From a virus, in the IMG/VR virus record IMGVR_UViG_3300022932_000154, positions 1 to 48,191 of that record: 48,191 nt of DNA; one strand, written 5' to 3'. This document shows positions 22,176-30,540 of this stretch, piece by piece. Below the pieces are notes generated by a model that was not told where the DNA came from, did no database searches, and saw nothing but the letters and a program-made list of their open reading frames with translations. How positions within the stretch are numbered: position 1 is the stretch's first letter; each line of letters starts with the position of its first letter. A program made the translations under genes and the position numbers.

Positions 22176-23021
22176 ATGAAAAAAGATATGTTAACCCAAA
22201 AAGAACTTTTAAGTTATTCAACTGTAAAGATTGAGACTTTTGATGTAGATGGTAACAAAAGTACCGGAACTGGTTTTATAGTAAATTTAGCGGTATTAGC
22301 TGATAAAGAACAAATAGTACCCATTATCATTACGAACAAACATGTTGTAGAAGGAGGGGTTAAATTCAGAATCAATTTTTGTCTAGCAGGTGCGGACCAT
22401 CAACCGATAGATGACCAACATTTCCCAATTGAATTCACAACACAAATTCTACCTTGGGTAATGCATCCTGAACATGATGTAGATCTATGTGCCATTCCAA
22501 TCGCGCCACTTGACGGAGCAGCAGTAAAAAATGGTAAACGACTTTATTATGTACCACTAGGATTAGAATGCATTCCGAATGCTGAAACAATAAGTCATTT
22601 CGATGCTATTGAAGATATTCATATGATTGGATATCCAATTGGACTTTCGGACGAAATAAACAACAAGCCTATAGTCAGAAAAGGTATCACTGCTACTCAT
22701 TTTATGAAAGACTATAATGGAAAAAAAGAATTTGTAATTGATTGCGCATGTTACCCAGGATCTAGTGGATCTCCTGTGTTTGTTATCAATAGTGGTAATT
22801 TTACATCAAAAGAGGGGAAGTTCATGTATGACACTAGCCGATTGTTTCTATTAGGTGTACTGTGGGGAGGTCCTCAGTTTGATGCTGGAGGTGAATTGCA
22901 TGTAGTGGATATACCTACTGCACAAACGGCATTTGTTTCATCGAGTATACCAATGAATTTGGGTTTCGTCATTAAGTCACAAAAGATACTTGATTTTTTA
23001 CCACTTTTCGGGATCCAATAG
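22176..23021 (+). CDS. Trypsin-like serine protease (S1 fold), cargo gene
   Basis: The 281-aa protein starts at ATG 22176; the open frame extends upstream but that part is the terminator. The chymotrypsin-fold triad is visible: H56 in ITNKHVVEG, D103 in HPEHDVDLCAI and S197 in CYPGSSGSPVFV, with TGTGFIV before the His. There is no signal peptide, so it acts in the cytoplasm. Similar cytoplasmic trypsin-like proteins occur as effectors or accessory subunits in defence loci. It sits alone between head genes behind a terminator, the pattern of a moron rather than a virion gene. A virion-processing role is possible but less likely. Confidence 0.75.
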   Translation: MKKDMLTQKELLSYSTVKIETFDVDGNKSTGTGFIVNLAVLADKEQIVPIIITNKHVVEGGVKFRINFCLAGADHQPIDDQHFPIEFTTQILPWVMHPEHDVDLCAIPIAPLDGAAVKNGKRLYYVPLGLECIPNAETISHFDAIEDIHMIGYPIGLSDEINNKPIVRKGITATHFMKDYNGKKEFVIDCACYPGSSGSPVFVINSGNFTSKEGKFMYDTSRLFLLGVLWGGPQFDAGGELHVVDIPTAQTAFVSSSIPMNLGFVIKSQKILDFLPLFGIQ

Positions 23022-23049
23022 CCCCCGGACATATTCAAGATACAGTTTC

Positions 23050-23060
23050 CCTGTCCTTTC
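23050..23060 (+). promoter_or_regulatory. Second copy of the CCTGTCCTTTC intergenic motif
   Basis: This 11-base core matches 18579-18589 and 26314-26324 and lies 31 bases before the start at 23091. Function unknown; a transcription or processing signal is possible. Confidence 0.3.
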
Positions 23061-23090
23061 CCTCTTTCGCTGTTTTGAACATCTTGCGCA

Positions 23091-23729
23091 ATGCAGGATA
23101 TCAATGCGTGGCTACTAAGCGATAAGAACTTTGAAGTTGGTAAAACACTCTATTTAAAACACGGAGGCAATTCCTTTTTTAAAACCTTACTCGCATCAGG
23201 TCCCACGCCATATAACATTAAAAAGCTGGATGCCGAACTTAAAAGTTTGGCACCAGCTGCACCTGCCATTCCAGATAAAACTGCAGTACTTCCTTCTGAT
23301 CAGCGAAGCGTCGAACAATATGAAGTTAAATCCATTCCTAAAGATCCGGATGATTTCGCTCGGTACCTTGACCTAAAGGAATTATTAAAATCTACATACC
23401 GGCAGTTGGAAAGAAATATGATTGAGCTGGACCTGGAGTCCAAGCAGAGCATGCTCCATCTAATCTCTAATAACATTCTTTCATTACATCAAAAGATTCA
23501 GGACATCTACAAGTTACTGGATCATTTCGATGAACATGAAACTTTCCCTACATCAGGTAAGATTGATATTGTCCGGACGCCTGCTGCACAAATTCAGCTG
23601 CTCAGGGTAAGTAACTGGAAAGCAAGAAAACGCCTGCAGGCCGGATGTCGTGATAAAGAAGTTACCGAAAAACTTATCCTGGATAACAACGCAAAAATTA
23701 TTGAATTAGGAGGTAAAGTTAAAATATGA
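23091..23729 (+). CDS. Hypothetical packaging-region protein, 212 aa
   Basis: The N-terminus (INAWLLSDKNFEVGKTLYLK, HGGNSFFKTLLASG) is a pattern I associate with proteins found next to terminase genes in Bacteroidota prophages. The remainder is helical with a proline-rich linker (APAAPAIPDKT) and long coiled coils. It overlaps the next gene by four bases (ATGA). It may assist DNA packaging or be part of the terminase complex. Confidence 0.55.
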   Translation: MQDINAWLLSDKNFEVGKTLYLKHGGNSFFKTLLASGPTPYNIKKLDAELKSLAPAAPAIPDKTAVLPSDQRSVEQYEVKSIPKDPDDFARYLDLKELLKSTYRQLERNMIELDLESKQSMLHLISNNILSLHQKIQDIYKLLDHFDEHETFPTSGKIDIVRTPAAQIQLLRVSNWKARKRLQAGCRDKEVTEKLILDNNAKIIELGGKVKI

Positions 23730-24400
23730 ATACAATTCCATCATTAGCAGGGCTGCTTAAGCCCAGGGATATTAAAGCGCAAACAAATTATGATGTCATC
23801 TTAAAAGCCTGGCTTGATCACAAGGTCGAGGATCTTCCTGCAGATATGAAAAAGATGCTGGATCGATGGCGTAAAGCTAATGACTTGTTGCGCGACGGTA
23901 AACTGGTCAAAATGGGAAAGAAATCAGTTACTGCACCATATACTTTTAATAAGATTGCTGATTACCTGGTGGAAGAATACAGGATTTCATATCGAACAGC
24001 TTACGATGATATTGCCAATGCGAAAAAGTTCTTTCTATCTACCTATACCAAGGATGATAAAGATTTTGCTCGTGGTGTGATGATCGAATGGGGTGAACAA
24101 TTCATGTTTGAAGCTAGGGCAAATGGTGATCATAAAAGTGCTGCTGTTTATTACAAAGCACTTTTAGAGGTAAAAGAGTTGCTTAAAGACACTCAGGATA
24201 AACCCGACTATGAAAATATTCATATTCCTTCATTTAATCTGGTGTTGGATCCGTCTGAGATTGGTTTTCCTAAAGTGGATAATCCGGATGAAGCAGTAAA
24301 ACGTATCCTAGCTAAAAGGAAGCGAAGCAAGATTGATCAGATCATCATCGAAAGTGAGGACATTGAGTTCACCGATCTTATCTCGAAAAATGGAAACTAA
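23726..24400 (+). CDS. Probable terminase small subunit
   Basis: The 224-aa basic protein lies directly upstream of the large subunit and overlaps it by 11 bases. An HTH-like segment (about residues 70-105: YTFNKIADYLVEEYRISYRT, AYDDIANAKKFF) fits DNA recognition at the packaging site. The following helices (MIEWGEQFMFEARANGDHKS) could mediate oligomerisation. Assignment rests on position and the HTH pattern. Confidence 0.6.
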   Translation: MNTIPSLAGLLKPRDIKAQTNYDVILKAWLDHKVEDLPADMKKMLDRWRKANDLLRDGKLVKMGKKSVTAPYTFNKIADYLVEEYRISYRTAYDDIANAKKFFLSTYTKDDKDFARGVMIEWGEQFMFEARANGDHKSAAVYYKALLEVKELLKDTQDKPDYENIHIPSFNLVLDPSEIGFPKVDNPDEAVKRILAKRKRSKIDQIIIESEDIEFTDLISKNGN

Positions 24401-26072
24401 GGATATTTGGTTAAATAAACCTCAAAAGCTTTCCCGTTTGATCATGGCACCTGAAGAATATGGAGTATGGGGACGTGCTACAGGTAAAACTGATGAACCT
24501 ATTGCGAACAGATCATCCCACGGTGCGAATCAAATGCCCAGGGGAACTACAGGAGTCATTGCACAAACCTATATGCAGCTGCTTGACCGGACCTTACCTC
24601 CATTGTTCAAAGCATGGGAAAAAATGGGGTACATCCGGAATAAGCATTATTGGGTTCGGGAAAAACCGCCAACGAAGTTTAAGATATCGGATCCTATTTA
24701 TAAGGCGCTGGATCCATCGCATTATATCTATTGGTATAATGGTCATGTTTTCTATTTAGTTAGCCAGGATCGTCAGGGATTGGCAAATGCGAAGTCTTTT
24801 GATGCTATCGTCAATGATGAGAATAAGTTCCTGAACAATGATCAGTATTTGGAAGAAGTTGTACCGGCAAATCGCGGTAATGATGAATTGTTCGGGCATA
24901 TGTGGGAACATCATATGGTAACGATGTATACCGATATGCCGACCTCGAAAAAAGCAAGGCATATCTTGGAAAAGGCACAATATGTTGATTTTGACAAAAT
25001 TGGGCTGGTGATCACCCTGCAGATCGAATACAATAAAATGAAGGCCGAATATGATCTTAAAAGAACCACTGAGCCCCGTAGAAAGTATCTATATCGGAAA
25101 TTATGTAATTATTACCTGGCCATCAATGAAATCAAGATTGGTGAGATTAATGAAGAAGGAGACCGCGAAAGCCTGCTCTGGTATTCCGAAGCATCTACAC
25201 TAGATAACATACAGATACTTGGAGAGAGAAAGTTCCATCAATGGCTACGTGAGTTAAAGGAACATGTTTTTGATACCTCTATTCTCAATCTGAAAAACCT
25301 TTATGTAGAAGAGGGATTCTTTCACCTGCTGGACACGCAATATCATTGCTATCATTCATACAATTACGATCACATTGAAAGCTTAGGCTTATATCTTCCT
25401 GATGGAGTTGTAAAGGATTGCAGAAAGGATGGGGATATCATTAAGCATAAGCCACTCGATATCGCCTTTGACTACAACGCATCTATTAAGTCCCTGGTAA
25501 TTGGTCAGGATAGTGATAAGCATTACCGGATACTAAAGTCGATGTACGTGCTCGGTAAGGATAAGAAGGTATTGAGTGACCTGGTTGATGACTTCAAGAA
25601 GTATTATGAATACCATCCGTGCAAGGAAGTACACTACTACTATGACCACACTGCTACAGCTGAGGATGCAACCCGGTTAAAGTCGTACTCCCAGATGATC
25701 ATCGATCAGCTGAAGAGTACCGATGGTGGGCACAAGGCTTGGAAGGTATATGGCCACCACATTGGGCAGCAGCCTAAGCAGAGCATAAGGTATCGACTAT
25801 GGGAGATCGTGTTCAAGGAGACAGCTCATAAGTTCAAGCCGGTACGGTTCAACCATGACAATGCTGAACAGCTGATCACATCGATGCAGCTTACTGGTGT
25901 AAGGCAGATAGGCAACAATCTATTTGAAAAAGATAAGACACCTGAGCGATCCAAGAAGGTTGCTCCTGAAGATGCACCTCACTTAGGTGATGCATTTGAA
26001 ACCTTATACATAGGTAGATTCAAGGAAGAATATGGTTATAATGACCATGATGTCGACCTGATCATCGGTTAA
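24390..26072 (+). CDS. terL: Terminase large subunit
   Basis: The 560-aa packaging motor is read from ATG 24390 (METKDIWLNK); the frame is open upstream to 24333. Walker A-like GRATGKT appears near residue 27 of this start. Walker B-like AIVNDENKFL lies near residue 141. The nuclease domain begins with DIAFDYNASIKSLVIGQD (about residues 355-372) and continues through VHYYYDHTATAED and APHLGDAFETLYIG. It cuts phage DNA and pumps it into proheads through the portal. It ends at a perfect terminator (26091). Confidence 0.8.
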   Translation: METKDIWLNKPQKLSRLIMAPEEYGVWGRATGKTDEPIANRSSHGANQMPRGTTGVIAQTYMQLLDRTLPPLFKAWEKMGYIRNKHYWVREKPPTKFKISDPIYKALDPSHYIYWYNGHVFYLVSQDRQGLANAKSFDAIVNDENKFLNNDQYLEEVVPANRGNDELFGHMWEHHMVTMYTDMPTSKKARHILEKAQYVDFDKIGLVITLQIEYNKMKAEYDLKRTTEPRRKYLYRKLCNYYLAINEIKIGEINEEGDRESLLWYSEASTLDNIQILGERKFHQWLRELKEHVFDTSILNLKNLYVEEGFFHLLDTQYHCYHSYNYDHIESLGLYLPDGVVKDCRKDGDIIKHKPLDIAFDYNASIKSLVIGQDSDKHYRILKSMYVLGKDKKVLSDLVDDFKKYYEYHPCKEVHYYYDHTATAEDATRLKSYSQMIIDQLKSTDGGHKAWKVYGHHIGQQPKQSIRYRLWEIVFKETAHKFKPVRFNHDNAEQLITSMQLTGVRQIGNNLFEKDKTPERSKKVAPEDAPHLGDAFETLYIGRFKEEYGYNDHDVDLIIG

Positions 26073-26090
26073 CATCAATACTTTCCCTAT

Positions 26091-26124
26091 AAACCGCCTC
26101 TAAGTAGTATTAGAGGCGGTTTTG
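26091..26124 (+). terminator. Intrinsic terminator after terL
   Basis: ACCGCCTCTAA (26093-26103) pairs perfectly with TTAGAGGCGGT (26110-26120) around GTAGTA and is followed by TTTG. It closes the capsid-packaging half of the late region. Confidence 0.9.
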
Positions 26125-26355
26125 TTGTAAATAGGCCAAATCATATATCAGCAAAATCGGTTCAAAGGCTTTCCCTCAAGGTTAGTGCGTGACGTGGTCT
26201 TCATCGTGACGCTGTCAGCGTTTTTATCTCGAATCTGATTTTTCTTATTGATTTATAGCTTTTTAACTTTTTTTTCACTGCAATGAATTGCGTCATGCAA
26301 AGTACAACGTTTGCCTGTCCTTTCGCGCACACGTATATGTGCGGATTTTTGGAAT
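26125..26355 (+). other. Non-coding gap with a second hairpin and shared motif
   Basis: CGTGACG occurs twice (26188 and 26205). ACGCT-GTC-AGCGT (26209-26221) forms a small hairpin followed by TTTT, possibly a second terminator. GCCTGTCCTTTCG at 26313-26325 is the exact 13-base match to 18578-18590. A new promoter for the portal-to-tail genes should lie here, but no clear TTTG-N19-TAnnTTTG pair is visible. Confidence 0.4.
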
Positions 26356-26655
26356 ATGGAGATGATAAGAATTCCTGATCTGCTTAACGTGATGCATTCA
26401 AGAAGTGAGAATGGAGAATTTATTCCCTTCTCAATAACCTTTGTGACCAATAATAAGAAGCTAAATACTGGTGGCGAAAAAATAACGCTAACAAGTGCCC
26501 AGCTGGTCGGTGGCCCAAAGAGTAAAGCAGAAAAGAGCAATCCAAATCATTACACCCATTACACACGAAATATAAAAGCCACTGAGGGTGACCGGATCAT
26601 AAAAATCCATGTGCTGCTCATCACAAGATTTAACCAGGATAAAGTTATACTATGA
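26356..26655 (+). CDS. Bacteroidota phage-type small protein, 99 aa
   Basis: I chose ATG 26356 (MEMIRIPDLLNVMHSRS); upstream codons overlap the shared motif. It carries FIPFSITFVTNNKKLNTGG, NPNHYTHYTRNI and KIHVLLITRFN, marks of a small protein family recurring in Bacteroidota prophages near portal genes. The function is unknown to me. It overlaps the portal gene by four bases (ATGA). Confidence 0.65.
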   Translation: MEMIRIPDLLNVMHSRSENGEFIPFSITFVTNNKKLNTGGEKITLTSAQLVGGPKSKAEKSNPNHYTHYTRNIKATEGDRIIKIHVLLITRFNQDKVIL

Positions 26656-28019
26656 ATATTGATAAGAAAGTTGAATTCCTAAGCGATTCAATGGCAATTG
26701 TTAGTGATATCATCATCAACATGGAAACGCCGGATCCGGCCGTGCCTATGGATTCACCTCGACCTAAAGAATCCGGAAGTTCTGATGTTTCATTTTGGGG
26801 ACCAGAGAATAAGTTTCCTCAGGAGGTAATTGAAAAAGTAGAAAATGATACTGAACTGGGAGCATTGCTGGACTGGAAAGGCCGTCTGCTTCAGGGGAAA
26901 GAAGTAATCGCTGTTCAGCTGGTATATAACCCTGATAAAAAAGACTTTGATACACAAAGAATTGATGATGATGAAATCAATGACTATCTGGCTAGTATCC
27001 CCTTCCAAAGATATTGGAGAGAGGCTTGCATCGATTTCACCTGGTTTCACAATATCTTTCCTGACCTGATCAAATCTAAAGATGGACAATCAATAGCCAC
27101 AATTTCATGCCATCATGCTGCATGGACACGCCTGGCAAAGATGGATAATACCGGCACTGTAACTAAAGCATATGTTTCTGCTAACTGGCCAGAGGCAAAG
27201 CCAGGTGATGAATACACGAAAGATTATACAGTTGTAGATCCATACAATTCAAGTGTGATTGAAAACACTAAAAATAAAAAGGGCCTTAAAAGATTTATTT
27301 ATCCGGTTAGTTATCATTCACCAGGTAAAGCATACTATTCTTTGGCTCCCTGGGTAAGCTTTATTAATTCAGACTGGTATGAAATTAAAAAGTTGATACC
27401 GCAATGGAAGTTGAAGTTTATGAAGCGGATCCTTTCTGCCAAGTACGTACTATCTATCCCTATTAATTATTGGAAAAGCGTCAATAAAGACTGGGACAAC
27501 TTAACTAAAGAAGCCCAGCTGGATATCAAAAAAGCAAAAGTTAAGGAGATAAGTGAGAAGCTGACAGGTATTGAAGGCGTAGGTGCAACAATTCTTTCTG
27601 AGGTAGGGTTTGACAATGAGGGCAAAGAACTTCCAGCAATTAAATTGACTCCAATTGAAAGCGGTTTCCAATCTGGTGAACATCTTGAAGATAGTCAGGA
27701 AGCTTCACAGCATCTGATGAGGGCGCTGAACGTCGATCCGACATTAGTAGGCAATGGACCTGGTCGCGGTACTGACTCTGGATCCGGATCTGACAAACGC
27801 ATTGCTATGAATATCGCTACAGCAATTTTAACTCCCTATCGCAACATCATTTTAGAACCTGCTTATTTCAAAGCAAAGTATGATGGCTGGACCGAACGCG
27901 TCAAAAACTTAAGATTCGTAGTTGTGGAAGTTGAATTGGGAACATTAGATGAAGGTCCGACTGCTGTAATTAAAAATCCTGTAACTCCTAATCCAAAAAA
28001 GAATGAACCTGCTAAATAG
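26652..28019 (+). CDS. Portal protein
   Basis: The 455-aa protein has the portal pattern: an N-terminal FWGPENKFPQEVIEKVEND, ELGALLDWKGRLLQGKEVI and a central helix-rich stem. A late segment HLEDSQEASQHLMRALNVDP TLVG is followed by a Gly/Ser loop and a C-terminal helix RIAMNIATAILTPYRNIIL. It forms the dodecameric ring at the capsid vertex through which terL packages DNA. It overlaps the next gene by 17 bases. Confidence 0.7.
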   Translation: MNIDKKVEFLSDSMAIVSDIIINMETPDPAVPMDSPRPKESGSSDVSFWGPENKFPQEVIEKVENDTELGALLDWKGRLLQGKEVIAVQLVYNPDKKDFDTQRIDDDEINDYLASIPFQRYWREACIDFTWFHNIFPDLIKSKDGQSIATISCHHAAWTRLAKMDNTGTVTKAYVSANWPEAKPGDEYTKDYTVVDPYNSSVIENTKNKKGLKRFIYPVSYHSPGKAYYSLAPWVSFINSDWYEIKKLIPQWKLKFMKRILSAKYVLSIPINYWKSVNKDWDNLTKEAQLDIKKAKVKEISEKLTGIEGVGATILSEVGFDNEGKELPAIKLTPIESGFQSGEHLEDSQEASQHLMRALNVDPTLVGNGPGRGTDSGSGSDKRIAMNIATAILTPYRNIILEPAYFKAKYDGWTERVKNLRFVVVEVELGTLDEGPTAVIKNPVTPNPKKNEPAK

Positions 28020-28971
28020 TATCGATGAAATTAAACTGCACAATAGTGCAATATCCAATCAATTGGATCTGGAAAATCTTCAATCCTACATTGATGACGC
28101 GATCAATCAAAAAATAGTACCTGCAATTGGACATAGCCAGTTTGTAGATTTAGAAAACTTACGGGATTCCGGTACGAATCCAAAACAAGCAAGATTAATC
28201 CAGTTGCTTCAAAAAGCAATAGTAGGCTTTATGATTTTCAATTGGGCTGATCAGGGCGCTGTAGAGTTTAGTAACCTTGGAATACATGTGGCGAAAAGCG
28301 ATAAGAAGCTTCCTGCTTCCGATAAGAAGATTATTTCTTTGAAAAAGCAAAATGTACAGGCTGGATTCTTTAATCTGGAAATGGCAATTACTTTCTTAGA
28401 AGAGAATATTGATGATTTTCCTATTTACAAAGTAGGATCCGAACATTTAGAAAACAGATCTTTACTGATCAATACTTCAGCAGAATTCCAGCGCTCAGGA
28501 GTAAATATCAATAATGACCCTCGCTTGTACCAAACATTAAGGGTTTACCAGTCTGGAATGGAATCGACATTCATTGAACCATTATTAGGATTCACTATTA
28601 AGGAATCGCTACACACGGGAATCCTAAATAATTCACTGGACCAGATACACCGGGAACTTTTACGGAGGGTTCAAAAAGCTGTTGCCTACTATACTATTTA
28701 CGATGCCATTCCTTTCATGGCCATCAGCATTGATTCTTCCGGTATATTCCAGCTGAGCGATTCCGTAGGTGGTATCTCTGGAAACGTAGAAAATAGAAGT
28801 GCTGCAACTGACCGAAGCCTAGCCAGAGCAATGAGTAGCTATTACCAAAAGGCAGAGCAGGAAGTAGAGCGCATCCGCAAATATCTAATTGTAAACAAAC
28901 ATCAATTCACATACACCGTACCTAACGAGGTTAAAATTAACGACGGTGAAAGCAACACTTATTTTTTTTAA
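28003..28971 (+). CDS. DUF6712-like connector protein with internal duplication
   Basis: The 322-aa protein shows two similar halves: residues about 25-150 (YIDDAINQKIVPAIGHSQFV) and about 180-310 (YQSGMESTFIEPLLGFTIKE). In each half a helix-strand unit is followed by a long helix carrying LLQKAIVGFMIFNWAD or LRRVQKAVAYYTIYDA. This pattern occurs in Bacteroidota phage proteins after the portal and is plausibly a head-tail connector. It begins inside the portal gene. Confidence 0.55.
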   Translation: MNLLNSIDEIKLHNSAISNQLDLENLQSYIDDAINQKIVPAIGHSQFVDLENLRDSGTNPKQARLIQLLQKAIVGFMIFNWADQGAVEFSNLGIHVAKSDKKLPASDKKIISLKKQNVQAGFFNLEMAITFLEENIDDFPIYKVGSEHLENRSLLINTSAEFQRSGVNINNDPRLYQTLRVYQSGMESTFIEPLLGFTIKESLHTGILNNSLDQIHRELLRRVQKAVAYYTIYDAIPFMAISIDSSGIFQLSDSVGGISGNVENRSAATDRSLARAMSSYYQKAEQEVERIRKYLIVNKHQFTYTVPNEVKINDGESNTYFF

Positions 28972-28973
28972 CC

Positions 28974-29489
28974 ATGACCATAGTAGAAAACTTCATCGCG
29001 TATGCCAGCTGGTATATCGGACAAAAAGAGAAACCAGGGAATAGCGGATTTTATGATGCTGCCTTTGAGAAGGAAATGATAAAAGCCGGTTGGCGAGTTA
29101 AGGATCCCTGGTGCGCCACGTTCATCAAAATGGTTTTCAGAAAACTCTTCACTGGTGAATTGCTGGATGCTGTCAACCTGCAATTCAATGCAAGCGCAAA
29201 GCAAACTTTTGACCGCGTAAAGAAGGCTGGTGTATTTGCCACCGGTACCGTTCCTGAACCCGGTGCGATTGTGATTTGGCTGCATGGTAACGGGCCAGCC
29301 GGTCATGAAGGAATGGTGGTATCTGTAAATTTTAAAACCAATACCATGACCACCATTGAAGGCAATACCAATGATGCCGGTAACCGCGAAGGTGAAGTCG
29401 TTGCCAAAAAACCAAGAACTATTACACGTCCATTTAATCCAAAAGGATTGAATGTGTACGGTTACATCTATCCAAGATTATTAAAATAA
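28974..29489 (+). CDS. CHAP-domain endolysin
   Basis: The 171-aa enzyme fits the CHAP amidase/endopeptidase fold. C47 in DPWCATFIK is the nucleophile, H111 in PAGHEGMVV is the base, and the IEGNTND turn (128-134) supplies the third residue. There is no signal peptide, so release needs a holin. It opens the lysis cassette, with the holin-like gene overlapping its stop by one base (29489). Confidence 0.8.
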   Translation: MTIVENFIAYASWYIGQKEKPGNSGFYDAAFEKEMIKAGWRVKDPWCATFIKMVFRKLFTGELLDAVNLQFNASAKQTFDRVKKAGVFATGTVPEPGAIVIWLHGNGPAGHEGMVVSVNFKTNTMTTIEGNTNDAGNREGEVVAKKPRTITRPFNPKGLNVYGYIYPRLLK

Positions 29490-29791
29490 TGAGTGACGCA
29501 AACGACAAGGAAATGACCGTATTCGGTCTGGCTAAAGGAATGCGAGGTGGTCTGATCACCTTTATAATGGCCGGTCAATGGATTGCTATCGTTGTTCTTT
29601 TCTACCTGGTGATCGGTGCTAAAGATGACAAGGCAGATAGCCAGGCTGCAGTATATGAAAAGATGATTGAGTACATCAAGCCTACAAAGGAAAAAATGAA
29701 CCAGGCTGCTGAGAAAGTAATCATCTCTTCCAATAACCTTGACAGCGCAACCAATTACATCATCGAAAAGCAAAAACCACAATCAAAATAA
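29489..29791 (+). CDS. Holin-like single-TM protein, 100 aa
   Basis: One membrane helix (about residues 20-43, GLITFIMAGQWIAIVVLFYL) separates a short N-terminus from a polar helical domain with coiled-coil spacing. This fits a class-III-like holin or a lysis accessory protein. Its start shares one base with the endolysin stop, the usual endolysin/holin coupling. The assignment comes from topology and position only. Confidence 0.55.
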   Translation: MSDANDKEMTVFGLAKGMRGGLITFIMAGQWIAIVVLFYLVIGAKDDKADSQAAVYEKMIEYIKPTKEKMNQAAEKVIISSNNLDSATNYIIEKQKPQSK

Positions 29792-29792
29792 T

Positions 29793-29990
29793 ATGAAAAG
29801 ATTCATCGCCTGCCTGGGCATCATTGTTTTTTTGTCCGGAGCAAATCCCGTTCATCCAGAGAGCCCAGTGATCAGGGCGGATGACCAGTTCAAAAAAGAC
29901 ATCATCAGCAGCACTGAATCAATGGATGCCACTTCGGTTACCATTGATGCAGCTTCTGCTAAAATTCAAAACCTGAAACATGAGAAATAG
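29793..29990 (+). CDS. Small secreted protein of the lysis cassette
   Basis: The 65-aa protein starts at ATG 29793 with a signal peptide (MKRFIACLGIIVFLSGA). The mature part is short, polar and helical (FKKDIISSTESMDATSVTID). No lipobox Cys follows the signal. It resembles the tail of the preceding holin-like protein (SSNNLDSA versus SMDATSVT), so they may interact or be duplicates. It overlaps the next gene by 11 bases. Confidence 0.5.
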   Translation: MKRFIACLGIIVFLSGANPVHPESPVIRADDQFKKDIISSTESMDATSVTIDAASAKIQNLKHEK

Positions 29991-30540
29991 AATGTTATTC
30001 ATCGGAGCCGGTGCCTTATTGTTTTCCGGCTGCAGCCTGCTGCAGAAGAAAACGGAAAACAAAACCAGTCAGCTGTCTGAGGTAAATACCGGGACACAAA
30101 AAAGTAATGTTGAAGTTGATAATTCAAACCTGCAGAGTTCGGAAAAATGGAAATTAACAGTACCAGGTATTTCATCTGCAAAATTGAACGACTTTCAAAG
30201 TAAGCCTTTGCCGGACATGACCGGTATGACTGAGGATCAGAAACGATCCTTCCTTGATTTGAGAGGTTTAGTGTCAGATTTATACAATAATCAGCGAAAT
30301 AGTACTGGCTGGACATTGGAATGGGAAAAGTCTATAAAGGATCAATTAGCTAAGCTGAGCAGCTCGCAATCAAAGGATACCAGTTCCACAAAAAACAAGA
30401 ACAAAGCAGATTTGACTGTCAGAGAGCCATTGAAGATTCCGTGGTTATATATCATACTGGGTGCAGCAGCAGCTGGACTCATTGGCGGATTAATTCCTAA
30501 ACTGTTTCCGATGATCATCAAAAAGATATTCAACCGGTAA
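29980..30540 (+). CDS. Unimolecular-spanin-like lipoprotein
   Basis: The 186-aa protein has a lipoprotein signal at the N-terminus (MRNRMLFIGAGALLFSGCSL; Cys at 18) and a transmembrane helix near the C-terminus (about residues 152-172, WLYIILGAAAAGLIGGLI), ending in a basic tail (KKIFNR). A lipid anchor at one end and a membrane helix at the other is the topology of u-spanins such as T1 gp11, which bridge and fuse the two membranes after endolysin action. Its place in the lysis cassette agrees. The 130-residue periplasmic part is polar and partly helical. Confidence 0.6.
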   Translation: MRNRMLFIGAGALLFSGCSLLQKKTENKTSQLSEVNTGTQKSNVEVDNSNLQSSEKWKLTVPGISSAKLNDFQSKPLPDMTGMTEDQKRSFLDLRGLVSDLYNNQRNSTGWTLEWEKSIKDQLAKLSSSQSKDTSSTKNKNKADLTVREPLKIPWLYIILGAAAAGLIGGLIPKLFPMIIKKIFNR

